Assembly: GCA_963809245.1 (NCBI GenBank)
Contig: CAWEIU010000003.1
Location: forward strand, 496,001 to 560,000
DNA from: Roseiarcus sp963809245
GTDB lineage: Bacteria > Pseudomonadota > Alphaproteobacteria > Rhizobiales > Beijerinckiaceae
Direction: 5' to 3'
Length of the DNA stretch: 64,000 nt
Of this stretch, positions 1 through 8,273 are shown one piece after another. Positions within the stretch are counted from its first letter, which is position 1. Each line of letters opens with the position of its first letter. Under the pieces are notes generated by a model. That model made no database searches and was not told the DNA's origin. It saw only the letters and a program-made list of their open reading frames with translations. The position numbers were made by a program, and so were the translations under genes.

Positions 1-91
1 CACCACCGTCACGACCCAGTTTTCGGGCGTCTTCCGCACGCAGACGGAGGAGCAAACGCGCTTTCTCTCGTTGCTGCGCGCGGCGCGGTGA
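1..91 (+). CDS. folE: GTP cyclohydrolase I, C-terminal end (partial)
   Basis: Only the last 29 or so codons are inside the window, ending at TGA 89-91. The tail reads TTVTTQFSGVFRTQTEEQ and then RFLSLLRAAR. The V-T-T-Q-F-S-G-x-F-R pattern followed by a short helix is how FolE proteins of alphaproteobacteria end. FolE converts GTP to dihydroneopterin triphosphate, the first step of folate synthesis. hisI follows almost directly, a pairing common in Hyphomicrobiales. The call rests on a short tail and on context, so it is probable rather than certain. Confidence 0.7.
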   Translation, partial: TTVTTQFSGVFRTQTEEQTRFLSLLRAAR

Positions 92-96
92 CGGCC

Positions 97-495
97 ATGT
101 CCACCAGCGAAGCGGCGGAGCGCGAGGAAGGCTCCAAATTCCTGCCGCGCTTTTCCCCCGACGGGCTGCTCACCTGCGTGACGGTGGACGCGCTGAGCGG
201 CGAAGTGCTGATGGTCGCCCACATGAATGCGGAGGCGCTCGACAAGACCTTGTCGAGCGGCGTGATGCATTATTGGTCCCGGTCGCGCAAAAGCCTCTGG
301 CGCAAGGGCGACACCTCGGGCCAAACTCAGCATCTCGAAGAATTGCGCGTCGACTGCGATCAGGACGCCCTGGTGGCGCGCGTGACCGTAGGCGGCGACG
401 GCGGCGCGTGCCATACTGGGCGGCGATCGTGCTTTTATCGGCGCGTCGAGGCCTCCGGCGGCGCGCCGCGCTTAACAAAGATCGCAGAAATGTGA
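97..495 (+). CDS. hisI: Phosphoribosyl-AMP cyclohydrolase
   Basis: A 132-residue protein of the HisI family, which opens the adenine ring of phosphoribosyl-AMP in the third step of histidine synthesis in the cytoplasm. Family blocks are visible: HYWSRSRKSLWRKGDTSGQ in the middle, a C-D-x-D metal site (VDCDQDALVARV) and the zinc-binding tail GGACHTGRRSCFYRR. The length is that of a stand-alone HisI with no HisE fusion. ATG 97 is chosen; an in-frame GTG lies nine bases upstream and overlaps the folE stop. The gene sits five bases after folE and is probably co-transcribed with it. Confidence 0.95.
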   Translation: MSTSEAAEREEGSKFLPRFSPDGLLTCVTVDALSGEVLMVAHMNAEALDKTLSSGVMHYWSRSRKSLWRKGDTSGQTQHLEELRVDCDQDALVARVTVGGDGGACHTGRRSCFYRRVEASGGAPRLTKIAEM

Positions 496-631
496 AGGCA
501 ATGTCAGCCAGGAGTTGGTGCGGGGGCTTTCGGCGTTAGGCGCGAAAGAGTTAACCATTCCGCCAGCAACACGTGTTACATTTTTGTGTCATAACGCGCC
601 CGAGAGTGCGCGCATGACCGTTTGAGGGGGC

Positions 632-1630
632 GTGGCGATGGCCGACGCTTTCGTTCGTAAGTCCGAGACCGATACGATTTCGGGAGGCGTAAGGGCGGGG
701 CGCCGTAAGATCGGGGTCGCCCTGGGAGCGGGCGCGGCGCGCGGCTGGGCCCATATCGGCGCTCTGCAAGAATTGCTGGCGATCGGCGTCACGCCGGACA
801 TCGTCGTGGGTTCCTCGATCGGCGCCGTCGTCGGCGGATGCTTCGCGGCTGGCCATCTCGATACGTTGGAAGCCTTCGCCCGTTCGCTCACCAAGCGGCG
901 CGTCTTCGGCCTGCTCGATGTCTCATTCAACGGCGGCGGCCTGATTGGCGGGGATCGACTGCGCGGGCGGCTCGAACAATCGATGGGCGGTATGCGCATC
1001 GAGGAATTGCCCATCCGTTTCACCGCTGTGGCGACGGAGATTGGCTCGGGTCACGAAATTTGGCTCAAGCGTGGCCCGCTCGTCGAAGCGATACGCGCCT
1101 CCTACGCCTTGCCCGGCCTGTTCGAGCCCGTGCGGATCGCCGGGCGCTGGCTGTTCGACGGCGCCATCGTCAATCCGGTCCCGGTCAGCGTCGCGCGCGC
1201 GCTCGGCGCCGACTGCGTCGTCGCGCTCAATATCACTGCCGACGGCTCGGGCCGGGGCACCGCCATTCAGGATATGCCGGTCGAAGACGCGATCGAGACC
1301 GTTGTCGAGATCGAAGAGACGCACGCCGGCATGATGGGCGGCCTGCGGCGCAGCCTCTTCCGCCGACAATGGGCGAGCGACGGACCGGGAGCGCCCGGCC
1401 TTGCGTCCATCATGGTGAACGCCTTCAACATCACGCAAGACCGCATTATGCGCTCGCGCCTGGCAGGCGACCCGCCTGACGCGCTGGTGAACCTGAAGGT
1501 CGGCAAGATCGGCTTGTTCGAATTTCATCGCGCCAGCGAACTCATCGCGCTTGGCCGCGAAGCGGTGCGCAAGGCCCGCGACGAAATCGCGGAACATCTG
1601 GAGCTGACGCTGGCGCCGTCAAAAGCCTGA
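632..1630 (+). CDS. Patatin-like phospholipase family protein (RssA type)
   Basis: A 332-residue patatin-fold serine hydrolase. The oxyanion-hole glycine-rich block (GAGAARGWAHIGAL, about residues 31-44), the nucleophile elbow G-S-S-I-G (about 60-64) and the D-G-A/G motif of the catalytic dyad (FDGAIVNPVPV, about 182) are all present, so it should be active on acyl lipids. No signal peptide or membrane segment is seen, consistent with a cytoplasmic or peripheral enzyme of the RssA/YchK type. The start is GTG 632 or ATG 638, after a GAGGGGG ribosome site. It converges with the CBS-domain gene. The substrate cannot be told from sequence. Confidence 0.9.
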   Translation: MAMADAFVRKSETDTISGGVRAGRRKIGVALGAGAARGWAHIGALQELLAIGVTPDIVVGSSIGAVVGGCFAAGHLDTLEAFARSLTKRRVFGLLDVSFNGGGLIGGDRLRGRLEQSMGGMRIEELPIRFTAVATEIGSGHEIWLKRGPLVEAIRASYALPGLFEPVRIAGRWLFDGAIVNPVPVSVARALGADCVVALNITADGSGRGTAIQDMPVEDAIETVVEIEETHAGMMGGLRRSLFRRQWASDGPGAPGLASIMVNAFNITQDRIMRSRLAGDPPDALVNLKVGKIGLFEFHRASELIALGREAVRKARDEIAEHLELTLAPSKA

Positions 1631-1657
1631 GGCCGCCCCCACCACATCGGGGCGGCC
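1631..1657. terminator. Hairpin between convergent genes
   Basis: A perfect nine-base stem (GGCCGCCCC paired with GGGGCGGCC) with a nine-base loop starts right after the stop of the patatin-like gene and precedes the end of the convergent CBS gene. There is no clear T run, so it may serve as a weak bidirectional terminator or an mRNA 3' stabiliser. Confidence 0.5.
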
Positions 1658-1682
1658 CCGCTCCTGGCTGTTTCAAAGGCGC

Positions 1683-2114
1683 CTAGGCGGTTGCGATGTA
1701 ATCGCGTAGCGCGCGCCGCTCGCTGTCGAGCGCGTCGACATGACGCTTCACGACGTCGCCGATCGAGATGATGCCGACGAGGCGGCCCTCCTCGACGACC
1801 GGCACATGGCGGAAACGGCCAGTGGTCATCATTTCCATCACATTGTCGATCGGCGTGTTCTCGTTGACCGTCGTGACGCGGGCGGTCATGTAGCGCGAGA
1901 CAGGCTCCTCGAGCGCGCTCGCGTTGCCGGCGCCGATGGCGCGCACGATGTCGCGTTCGGAAATGATGCCGAGGACCCTCATCGAGGGGTCGGACACGAC
2001 GGCGGCGCCGACGCGACGCTCGGCCAGCAAGGCGGCGGCCTCCTTCAATGTTCGATGCGGCTGGGTGGTCACGACGTCCCTGCCCTTCTCCTTGAGAATG
2101 CGCGCAACTGTCAT
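1683..2114 (-). CDS. CBS-domain protein
   Basis: A 143-residue protein made of two CBS modules (about residues 7-62 and 73-130) and nothing else. The repeats show the usual pattern: VGAAVVSDPSMRVLGIISERD in the first and RHVPVVEEGRLVGIISIGD in the second, each ending in the G-I-I-S-x-x-D signature that contacts adenosine ligands. Such stand-alone Bateman modules bind AMP, ATP, SAM or NADH and modulate partner proteins; no partner is evident here. It converges with the patatin-like gene and lies about 100 bp from the end of the SDR gene, also on the minus strand. Confidence 0.9.
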   Translation of the reverse strand: MTVARILKEKGRDVVTTQPHRTLKEAAALLAERRVGAAVVSDPSMRVLGIISERDIVRAIGAGNASALEEPVSRYMTARVTTVNENTPIDNVMEMMTTGRFRHVPVVEEGRLVGIISIGDVVKRHVDALDSERRALRDYIATA

Positions 2115-2212
2115 TTGGGCCTCCCTCGGGCGGCGATCCTCTGTGGGATCAGGATCGAGAAAAGATGCGCCCGTCCGCCCGCGCGATCAAGGGGCTACCC
2201 TCAGACCCGAAA

Positions 2213-2974
2213 TCAGCGCAGTCCGGCGTCGACGATCATGCACTGCTTGGTGATCATGCGGCTGTCGTCCGCGGCGAGGAAGAGCGCCATGTGCGCGATC
2301 TCGTCGGCGAGCAGGATGCGCGGCAGGCATTGGCGCGACACGATCTCGGCGACGTCGGACTCGGTGAGCCACAGGCGGCGCTGTCGCTCGGTGACGACGG
2401 CGCCAGGCGCGATCGCATTGACGCGGATGTTGTCGGCGCCGAATTCGCGCGCGAGGCTCTTGGTCAGGCCGACCACGGCCGCCTTGGCGGCGGCGTAGAC
2501 GGAAAGCCTGGGGACGCCGATCATCCACGCCGTCGAGGAGAAATTGATGATCGAGCCGCCGCCGATCTCGCGCATCGAGCGACGCGCGATCTGCGCGGCG
2601 AAGAACTGATGCTTGAGATTGACCGCCATCGCCCGGTCCCAATCCTCCTCCGTCGTCTCGTCGGCGTCCTGGCGCGTGTCGTTGGCCGCGTTGTTCACGA
2701 GCACGGCGATCGGCCCGAGCCGCTGGCGGATTTCCTCCATCGCGCCTTCGAGCGCGGTGAGGTTGGTCAGATCGCCTTCGAGAAACAAAGGCCGCTGCGG
2801 CCCGCCTTCGAGCCGCTCGACGAGGGCGAGGGATTCCTCGCGCGCGACGTCGATGAACGCGACGCTGGCGCCTTGCGCGACGAACGCCTCCACCATCGCC
2901 GCGCCGATCCCCGATCCGCCGCCGGTGATGAAGACGACGCGATCAAGCAGGCTCGGGTAACGGGCGAAGGACAT
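2213..2974 (-). CDS. SDR family NAD(P)-dependent oxidoreductase
   Basis: A 253-residue classical short-chain dehydrogenase. Visible hallmarks are the nucleotide-binding TGGGSGIG (about residues 17-24), L-V-N-N-A at the end of beta strand 4, the catalytic serine in INFSSTAW and the Y-A-A-A-K active site, followed by the family block AIAPGAVVTE. The frame is open further upstream, but ATG 2974 gives a normal N-terminus for the family. The bulk of the coding-frame extension is unlike any SDR. Substrate unknown; the sequence would fit a sugar, aldose or 3-ketoacyl dehydrogenase equally well. It is transcribed alone, in the same direction as the CBS gene. Confidence 0.92.
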   Translation of the reverse strand: MSFARYPSLLDRVVFITGGGSGIGAAMVEAFVAQGASVAFIDVAREESLALVERLEGGPQRPLFLEGDLTNLTALEGAMEEIRQRLGPIAVLVNNAANDTRQDADETTEEDWDRAMAVNLKHQFFAAQIARRSMREIGGGSIINFSSTAWMIGVPRLSVYAAAKAAVVGLTKSLAREFGADNIRVNAIAPGAVVTERQRRLWLTESDVAEIVSRQCLPRILLADEIAHMALFLAADDSRMITKQCMIVDAGLR

Positions 2975-3342
2975 GGCGGGTCTCGGCGGAAATTGGCCGC
3001 AGAAGACTACCAGCGCAGCGAGGCGCGCGGCAAATCCGCAGTCGCTTCGGCGACCCGGCAGGCAGCCAGCAAGGCGGCCTTGGCGACCGGATTGTTCTCC
3101 CACGGCTGGCCGGAGCGGATGCGCTAATGCCGTAACGTCAGCGTGGATTTCGGAGAAATCGACCCAAACTCTTACGCATAGCCGCCTCTGCCTATTCGTA
3201 TAATTCGTGCGAACGCGCGTTTTGATACCTTTTCGTGAGCATTATACTGATTTGAATTTTCGTAATACCTAAGTACATCATTCAAAATATTTCCATGCGT
3301 ACAAATGATCTATGATAACAGGAAGATTTCGAGGAGATGGTT
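2975..3342. other. Intergenic stretch with AT-rich block
   Basis: No gene is supported here. The part from about 3165 to 3330 is markedly richer in A and T than its surroundings and ends in the ribosome site of the small secreted-protein gene at 3343, so it probably holds the promoter of that gene and perhaps a divergent promoter for the SDR gene. Confidence 0.4.
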
Positions 3343-3642
3343 ATGCGTATCTTGCAAGGAAACGCCTTCGGCACGCTGCGCTCCGCGGCTTTCGTCCTGG
3401 CGGCAGCCGCCGCGACTCCGGCATCCGCGGCGGGCGGAGGCCCGACGAACGCGGGCGGCTTCAACAGCCCCGGCGACTTCGGGGCCCACTTCAACCAAGA
3501 CACAACCAGCTTTCGCGGCGGCTTCGCGGGCGACGGTGCGTGGCGCCGCAGCGGCGAGTTCCGCGGAGGCTACCCCGGCTACTATCGCAGATATAATTGC
3601 AACCCCGCCTTCGCCGCCCAAAATCCCGAGATGTGCAGGTAA
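3343..3642 (+). CDS. Small secreted protein of unknown function
   Basis: A 99-residue protein with a convincing Sec signal peptide: basic N-terminus, a long alanine-rich hydrophobic core (SAAFVLAAAAATPASA) and cleavage near A-S-A-A. The mature part is rich in Gly, Phe, Asn and Arg, with F-R-G-G repeats, and ends in two cysteines (YNCNPAFAAQNPEMCR) that could form a disulfide. Similar short secreted proteins with a C-terminal Y-x-C...C tail are common in Hyphomicrobiales, but I know of no function. ATG 3343 has a well-spaced GAGGAG; ATG 3337 would overlap it. It stands alone behind an AT-rich promoter region. Confidence 0.7.
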   Translation: MRILQGNAFGTLRSAAFVLAAAAATPASAAGGGPTNAGGFNSPGDFGAHFNQDTTSFRGGFAGDGAWRRSGEFRGGYPGYYRRYNCNPAFAAQNPEMCR

Positions 3643-3721
3643 AAGCAAAGCGCCTCCGTCGCCGGACGCGCGCAACCGAGCGAAACTCAGGTCCCGCCTG
3701 CATCGCGGCGCGTCCAGCCGC

Positions 3722-4135
3722 TCAATTCTTAGCCCGGCTCCCCAGCACCATTTGCGTCTGCGTCGTCATTGCGACGAGGCGGCCGCCCTCGATCGCCATG
3801 CGCGTCTGCCAGACCATCAGGCTGCGGCCGCGATGAACCGGCGTCGCTTCGCCGATCAGCCGCGCGCCGAGCGGCGCGGGAGCGAGGAAGTTGGTCTTCG
3901 ACTCGATCGTCGTCGTGGTGAAGCCCTCGGCGAGGTTGAGGATCGTCCCGGCCGCGCCGAGCGTGTCGGCGAAGGCCATGATCGCGCCGCCGTGCAGCAC
4001 TGCGGGGCTCGTGCAGAGCGCCTCGCGAACCACGAGCTCGGCCGTCACTTTGTCGGCCGACGCCTCGAGAAACCGAATTCCGAGCGTCGCCGCGAAGGGC
4101 AGCGGCGCCTCCTGCAAGCGTTGCAACCCGTCCAT
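3722..4135 (-). CDS. PaaI-family hotdog thioesterase
   Basis: A 137-residue single hotdog-fold domain. The PaaI signature L-H-G-G-A-I-M-A-F-A-D-T (about residues 46-57) is intact, including the glycines that bind the CoA ester and the following aspartate helix. The family hydrolyses small acyl- or aryl-CoA thioesters in the cytoplasm. ATG 4135 is chosen because GGGAGG lies six bases before it; a GTG eight codons upstream has no ribosome site. The gene is divergent from the XRE regulator at 4238 with about 100 bp between them, so that regulator may control it. Confidence 0.9.
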   Translation of the reverse strand: MDGLQRLQEAPLPFAATLGIRFLEASADKVTAELVVREALCTSPAVLHGGAIMAFADTLGAAGTILNLAEGFTTTTIESKTNFLAPAPLGARLIGEATPVHRGRSLMVWQTRMAIEGGRLVAMTTQTQMVLGSRAKN

Positions 4136-4237
4136 CGGCGCCTCCCGCGACAATTCCACGGTCTAACTTGGCTTGTTCCTGCCCGCGTGTCGATTACCTC
4201 CGTGGTAATCGGATCTCAGCCGTAAGGGACATAGGGT

Positions 4238-5083
4238 GTGCGGATGACCCTCCTCTCGTCGCTTGGCAACGCGCCGCCTGCCGAAGGCGTCGGCGCGCAC
4301 ATCCGCGCCTGGCGGCTGCGCCGGCGGCGCAGCCAGCTCGACCTCGCGCTCGACGCCGGCGTTTCGCAGCGGCATGTGAGCTTCATCGAAAGCGGCCGCG
4401 CCCAGCCGAGCCGCTCGATGGTGATGCTGCTCGCCGACGAGCTCGACGTCCCTTTGCGCGAACGCAATGCGCTGCTGCTGCTGGCCGGCTACGCCCCGGT
4501 CTATCCCGAACATGCGCTCGAAGCGGCGCCGCTCGCCGCAGTACGTCATGCGCTGGACGCAATCTTGCGAGGCCATTCGCCCAATCCGGCGCTCGCGGTG
4601 GACGGCCAATGGCGCATGATCGCGGCGAACGCGCATGTCGCGCTGCTGCTCGACGGCGTCCGCGACGCGGCCCTGCTGAAGCCGCCGGTCAATGTGCTGC
4701 GCCTCAGCCTCAGCGAAGGCGGCCTTGCGCCGCGCATCGCCAATCTTCCGCAATGGCGGGCCCACCTCCTCGCGCGGCTGCGGCGACAGACGCAGGCGAG
4801 CTGCGATCCCACCCTCGTCGCGCTTCTCGCCGAGCTGGAGGCGCTCGGTCCCGCCCGCGGGCGCGAGCCTCGCGGCCTGGATCCTACGCCGCACGACATC
4901 CTCGCGCCGCTCGAACTCGAGAGCGCGGCCGGGCGCCTTTCGCTGATCTCGACAACGACGGTTTTCGGCGCGCCCCACGACGTCACCGTTTCGGAACTGG
5001 CGATCGAGACGTTCTTTCCCGCGGATGAAGCGACCGCGCAGAGGCTGCGCCGTCTGGCGCCTGCCGCCAACGCGGCGTCATGA
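4238..5083 (+). CDS. XRE-family regulator with MmyB-like ligand domain
   Basis: A 281-residue regulator. Residues about 20-75 form a Cro/C1-type helix-turn-helix (SQLDLALDAGVSQRHVSFIE then SGRAQPSR), continuing into the L-L-A-G-Y-A-P block that marks the MmyB-like transcription factors with a C-terminal PAS-like ligand-binding domain (about 95-265, with PNPALAVDGQWRMIAAN). Family members bind small hydrophobic ligands, often fatty-acid-like, and usually regulate a neighbouring gene. Here the divergent thioesterase and the downstream SnoaL-like gene are the candidates. Start is GTG 4238 or ATG 4244. Confidence 0.9.
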   Translation: MRMTLLSSLGNAPPAEGVGAHIRAWRLRRRRSQLDLALDAGVSQRHVSFIESGRAQPSRSMVMLLADELDVPLRERNALLLLAGYAPVYPEHALEAAPLAAVRHALDAILRGHSPNPALAVDGQWRMIAANAHVALLLDGVRDAALLKPPVNVLRLSLSEGGLAPRIANLPQWRAHLLARLRRQTQASCDPTLVALLAELEALGPARGREPRGLDPTPHDILAPLELESAAGRLSLISTTTVFGAPHDVTVSELAIETFFPADEATAQRLRRLAPAANAAS

Positions 5084-5167
5084 CCTGCCACGTAATCGAC
5101 GCCAGCAACCAAGCGGGCATGATCGCTCCCACGGGCCGCGCAAAAGGCCCTGACAGAGGAGAGCAAC

Positions 5168-5533
5168 ATGACCAACCCGAAAACCGTCGCCGAGCGCTAT
5201 ATCGCGACCTGGAACGAGACCGACCCGGACAAGCGCGCCGCCCTGCTGCGCGGCGCCTGGGCCGAGGACGTCTCCTACGCCGATCCTTTGGCGAAGGTCG
5301 CCGGGGCCGAGGCCCTCGGCGTTTTGATCGGCGGCGTGCACGGCCGCTTTCCCGGCTTTCGCTTCGCGCTGATCGGCGAGCCTGACGGGCACGGCGATCA
5401 CGTGCGGCTGGCCTGGAGCCTCGGCCCCGAGGGCGCGCCGGCCCCGATCGAGGGCAGCGACGTCGTGACCATCTCGAACGGCCGGATCGCCAACGTCGTC
5501 GGCTTCCTCGACAAGGTCCCGCAGGCGGCCTGA
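5168..5533 (+). CDS. SnoaL/NTF2-like family protein
   Basis: A 121-residue cone-fold protein of the NTF2/SnoaL superfamily: an N-terminal helix (VAERYIATWNETDPDKR), the W-A-E-D-V-S-Y-A-D-P turn, and strands ending in a V-V-G-F-L-D-K motif. Such proteins act as small isomerases, hydrolases or binding modules, and no catalytic residues can be assigned. It follows the XRE/MmyB-type regulator by 84 bp in the same direction behind a strong GAGGAG, an arrangement often seen for that regulator class and its target gene. Specific substrate unknown. Confidence 0.82.
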   Translation: MTNPKTVAERYIATWNETDPDKRAALLRGAWAEDVSYADPLAKVAGAEALGVLIGGVHGRFPGFRFALIGEPDGHGDHVRLAWSLGPEGAPAPIEGSDVVTISNGRIANVVGFLDKVPQAA

Positions 5534-5546
5534 CAACCCGTCCGCC

Positions 5547-5575
5547 CCCGGCGCGCGTCCAAACCGTGCGCCGGG
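5547..5575. terminator. Hairpin between convergent genes
   Basis: An eight-base GC stem (CCCGGCGC with GCGCCGGG) around a 13-base loop lies between the convergent SnoaL-like gene and the inositol-phosphatase-like gene. No T run follows, so function as a terminator is inferred from position only. Confidence 0.4.
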
Positions 5576-5581
5576 CTCGCG

Positions 5582-6376
5582 TCAGATCGCCTTGCGCAAC
5601 AATCCGAGCAGTTCGCGGTGCATCGTCTCGTTGCCGCAGCAGATCGAACCGGTCTCGAGGAAATTCGCGCCGCCGTCGGCGTCCGACAGATAGCCGCCGG
5701 CCTCGCGCACCAGCAGCGCGCCCGCCGCAATGTCCCAGGAGTTGAGGCCGCGCTCCCAGAAGGCGTCGAACCGTCCCGCCGCGACATAGGCGAGATCGAG
5801 CGAGGCGCAGCCGAGGCGCCGGACATTGACGACCCGCGCCATCACCGCCGCCAGTTCGGCTTTGAAGCGCGGATGCTGGGCCGCCTTGCCGAGATGCGGC
5901 ACGCCGCAGCCGATCAGCGCCTGCGACAGTTCGTTGCGCGCCGCGACCCGAAGCCGGTGCGAGCCGCCGAACGCGCCCTGCCCCTTCTCGGTGACGTACA
6001 TTTCGTCGTTCGCCGGATTGTAGACGACGCCGGCGACGATCTGGCCCTCGCGTTCGAGCGCGACCGAGACGGCGAAGATCGGGATGGCGTGCAGGAAATT
6101 GGTCGTCGCGTCGAGCGGGTCGATGTGCCAGGTGTGGCTCTTGTCCGAGCCGTCGACCCGCCCGGTCTCCTCCATCACGAAGCCATAGCCCGGCCGCGCT
6201 TTGGAGAGTTCCTCGAACAACACCTTCTCGGCCCGCTTGTCGGCGAGCGAGACGAAATCGCCCGGCCCCTTCATCGACACCTGCAATTGCTCGATTTCGC
6301 CCAAATCGCGCTTGAGACCGCGGCCGGCCTTGATCGCGGCGTTGGTCATGACGGTCATGAGGGCGGAGCGGATCAT
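5582..6376 (-). CDS. Inositol monophosphatase family protein (SuhB-like)
   Basis: A 264-residue member of the lithium-sensitive phosphatase family. Metal-binding elements are visible: the E-E motif in FVMEETGRVDG, the block DPLDATTNFLHAIP, and the second metal site W-D-I-A-A-G with REAGG. Known activities are hydrolysis of inositol phosphates and related sugar phosphates, and SuhB proteins also act in rRNA antitermination. The block is normally D-P-L-D-G-T-T-N-F; here the glycine is alanine, a conservative but unusual change. Start ATG 6376 (MIRSALMTVMTNAA) matches the family N-terminus, whereas the open frame upstream does not. Confidence 0.88.
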   Translation of the reverse strand: MIRSALMTVMTNAAIKAGRGLKRDLGEIEQLQVSMKGPGDFVSLADKRAEKVLFEELSKARPGYGFVMEETGRVDGSDKSHTWHIDPLDATTNFLHAIPIFAVSVALEREGQIVAGVVYNPANDEMYVTEKGQGAFGGSHRLRVAARNELSQALIGCGVPHLGKAAQHPRFKAELAAVMARVVNVRRLGCASLDLAYVAAGRFDAFWERGLNSWDIAAGALLVREAGGYLSDADGGANFLETGSICCGNETMHRELLGLLRKAI

Positions 6377-6537
6377 CGGCGTGGGTTCCGGAAGGAGCGG
6401 CCCGGTGGCATACGGGAAGCTCGCGGGCGGCGCAACCTGCCGCCGTCCGCCGCGGCCAGCATTCACGACCCGCCTCTTCGCGATCGAGCGGTCTTCATGA
6501 TAGCGTCACGGCTGTTCGTCTGTAATAGGAGAGCGTC

Positions 6538-6744
6538 ATGAAGATCAGCGCGCGAAACGTCCTGAAAGGCACGGTCGTCGACGTCAAGAAGGGCGCAACG
6601 ACGGCTCATATTCGCATCGACGTCGGGGGCGCGATCGTCACGGCTTCCATCACCAACGAATCCGCGGACGATTTGCAGCTCGCGGCCGGCAAGACAGCCT
6701 TCGCGGTGATCAAATCCTCTGACGTGATGGTGGGAGTGGAATGA
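6538..6744 (+). CDS. TOBE/Mop-domain molybdate-binding protein
   Basis: A 68-residue single Mop domain: starts with M-K-I-S-A-R-N-V-L-K-G-T-V and has the V-x-A-S-I-T-N-E-S block and the A-V-I-K-S-S-D-V-M-V-G tail of molbindins. Such proteins assemble into small oligomers that bind molybdate or tungstate and buffer it in the cytoplasm. The gene overlaps the next (secreted protein, 6741) by four bases, so the two are translated together. No Mo transporter genes are nearby. Confidence 0.9.
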   Translation: MKISARNVLKGTVVDVKKGATTAHIRIDVGGAIVTASITNESADDLQLAAGKTAFAVIKSSDVMVGVE

Positions 6745-7238
6745 AGGCGTTTGCAGTCATTTTCGCGGTGGGTCTCGGCCTCCCAGGCTTCGCCCATGCG
6801 GCGGAGCCGAGCGGGTGCGACAAGTTCAAATGGCAGGTGACGCATGAACGAGCCGCTCTCTCCGCGGCCGCCGCGCATCTCCAGTCCGGAGCCGTCCTCC
6901 CGCTCGACGCTGCGGCCGACATCCAGCTCACGCCGTTCGCCGAGGCCAAGCTCGACATGCCCCCGGAGCGCGCGCCGAAGGCCTCCCCGAGCTATGCGGC
7001 CGAGATCAAGCTCGACGCGCCGGCTGCGGGCGGCACGTTCAAGATCAGCATTTCTCAGGAGGGATGGATCGACGTGATCCAGGACGGACACTTCGTGAAG
7101 CCGGCCGCGTTCAGCGGTGCGACCGATTGCGCGGGGCTCCGCAAGAGCGTGAAATTCCCGCTCGCCGCCAAACCTGCGACAATCCAGTTCTCCAACGTCA
7201 AAGGTTCGGATATTTCGGTGATCGTCTCGCCGGAATAA
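6741..7238 (+). CDS. Hypothetical exported protein
   Basis: A 165-residue protein with a clear signal peptide (MKAFAVIFAVGLGLPGFAHA, cleavage after A-H-A). The mature part begins with a CDKFKWQV segment, then a proline/alanine-rich linker and a beta-rich C-terminal half (TFKISISQEGWIDVIQDG; PATIQFSNVKGSDISVIV). Two cysteines, one in each half, could pair. I do not recognise a family with a known function. It overlaps the Mop gene by ATGA, which suggests a shared role, perhaps periplasmic and related to oxyanion handling, but that is only a guess from context. Confidence 0.8.
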   Translation: MKAFAVIFAVGLGLPGFAHAAEPSGCDKFKWQVTHERAALSAAAAHLQSGAVLPLDAAADIQLTPFAEAKLDMPPERAPKASPSYAAEIKLDAPAAGGTFKISISQEGWIDVIQDGHFVKPAAFSGATDCAGLRKSVKFPLAAKPATIQFSNVKGSDISVIVSPE

Positions 7239-7360
7239 CCGCCTGCGTCATGGGAATAAAGCGCGCCGCGTCAAAGACATAGGCTCTGACGATCCAGCTT
7301 CGCTCAAACCTTGGGCGATAGGTTCAGATCATTCAAGCAAATGACACGGGACGGTCGGTC

Positions 7361-8200
7361 ATGGCTCTAACGGCGGCGCGCGCGACGATCCTACATCCCA
7401 CCGATTTCTCTCCCGGGGCCGGCTCAGCGTTGGCGCACGCGCTCGCCATCGCGTTGGCCTCGAAATCGCAACTGGGCCTCTTGCAGGTTCGCGAGGACGA
7501 ACAGGCGTTTTTCTCGCCGACGCAGGGGCTGCGCCAGGTGCGCGACCTTCTGGTGCGCTGGGGCCGGCTGGGCGCCAGTGCGCCCTACGACCACTGGGAG
7601 AACGAGCTCGATCTTAGCGTGTCGAACATGAGCGTCGCTGCCCGCAGCGCCCGCGCCGGCATATTGGAATTTCTCGACGACCGTCCGGCCGACCTCCTGG
7701 TGCTGGCGACCTCGGCGCATAAGGCGCAGAGCCGGTGGCTCGACGTCTCGACGCCGCGCAGCGTTCTGCGGCAGGCTCGCATCATGAGCCTGTTTTTGCG
7801 CGATGGCGGGCGGGGCTTTGTCGATCGTGACAGCGGCGCCCTCCGGCTGAAAAAGGTTCTGATGCCGATCGACGGCACGGTGAAGTTCATCCATGCGCTG
7901 CGGCGGGTCGAGCGGATGAGGCGGCTTGCGTCCAGCGACGCGGTCATCCATCTCTTCCACGTCGGCGAGCGCGCGCCTGCGGCGACGGACGAGCGCGGCA
8001 AGCCGCTCGGCATGCCGGTCATGCTGCGCCAGGGCCGCGTCGTCGACGCCATCCTCAAAGCCGCAGGGGATCTCGGCGTCGACGCGATCGCGATGCCGAC
8101 CGCGGGGCGCCATGGCCTCATCGACGCTCTGCGCGGCAGCACCACCGCGCGCGTTCTCGAAGACGGCCGATGGCCGCTCCTGGCCGTGCCGGTCGGCTGA
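7361..8200 (+). CDS. Universal stress protein family protein, tandem Usp domains
   Basis: A 279-residue cytoplasmic protein with two Usp-like modules. The first starts with ILHPTDFSPGAGSALAHALA and carries D-L-L-V-L-A-T; the second starts with KKVLMPIDGTVKFIHALRR and ends in DAIAMPTAGRHGLIDALRG then S-T-T-A-R-V-L. The end of the second module resembles the G-x2-G-x9-G-S/T nucleotide-binding region. Such tandem proteins bind ATP and respond to starvation or oxidative stress, but their biochemical role is mostly unknown. The gene stands alone, with ATG 7361 preceded by a roughly 120-bp intergenic region. Confidence 0.85.
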   Translation: MALTAARATILHPTDFSPGAGSALAHALAIALASKSQLGLLQVREDEQAFFSPTQGLRQVRDLLVRWGRLGASAPYDHWENELDLSVSNMSVAARSARAGILEFLDDRPADLLVLATSAHKAQSRWLDVSTPRSVLRQARIMSLFLRDGGRGFVDRDSGALRLKKVLMPIDGTVKFIHALRRVERMRRLASSDAVIHLFHVGERAPAATDERGKPLGMPVMLRQGRVVDAILKAAGDLGVDAIAMPTAGRHGLIDALRGSTTARVLEDGRWPLLAVPVG

Positions 8201-8273
8201 CGGCTGCGGCCTCTTGAGAATCCCCGCCCGCTGATCCAGACTGACGCAAATCATTCAGTCCCGGGAGGAATTT

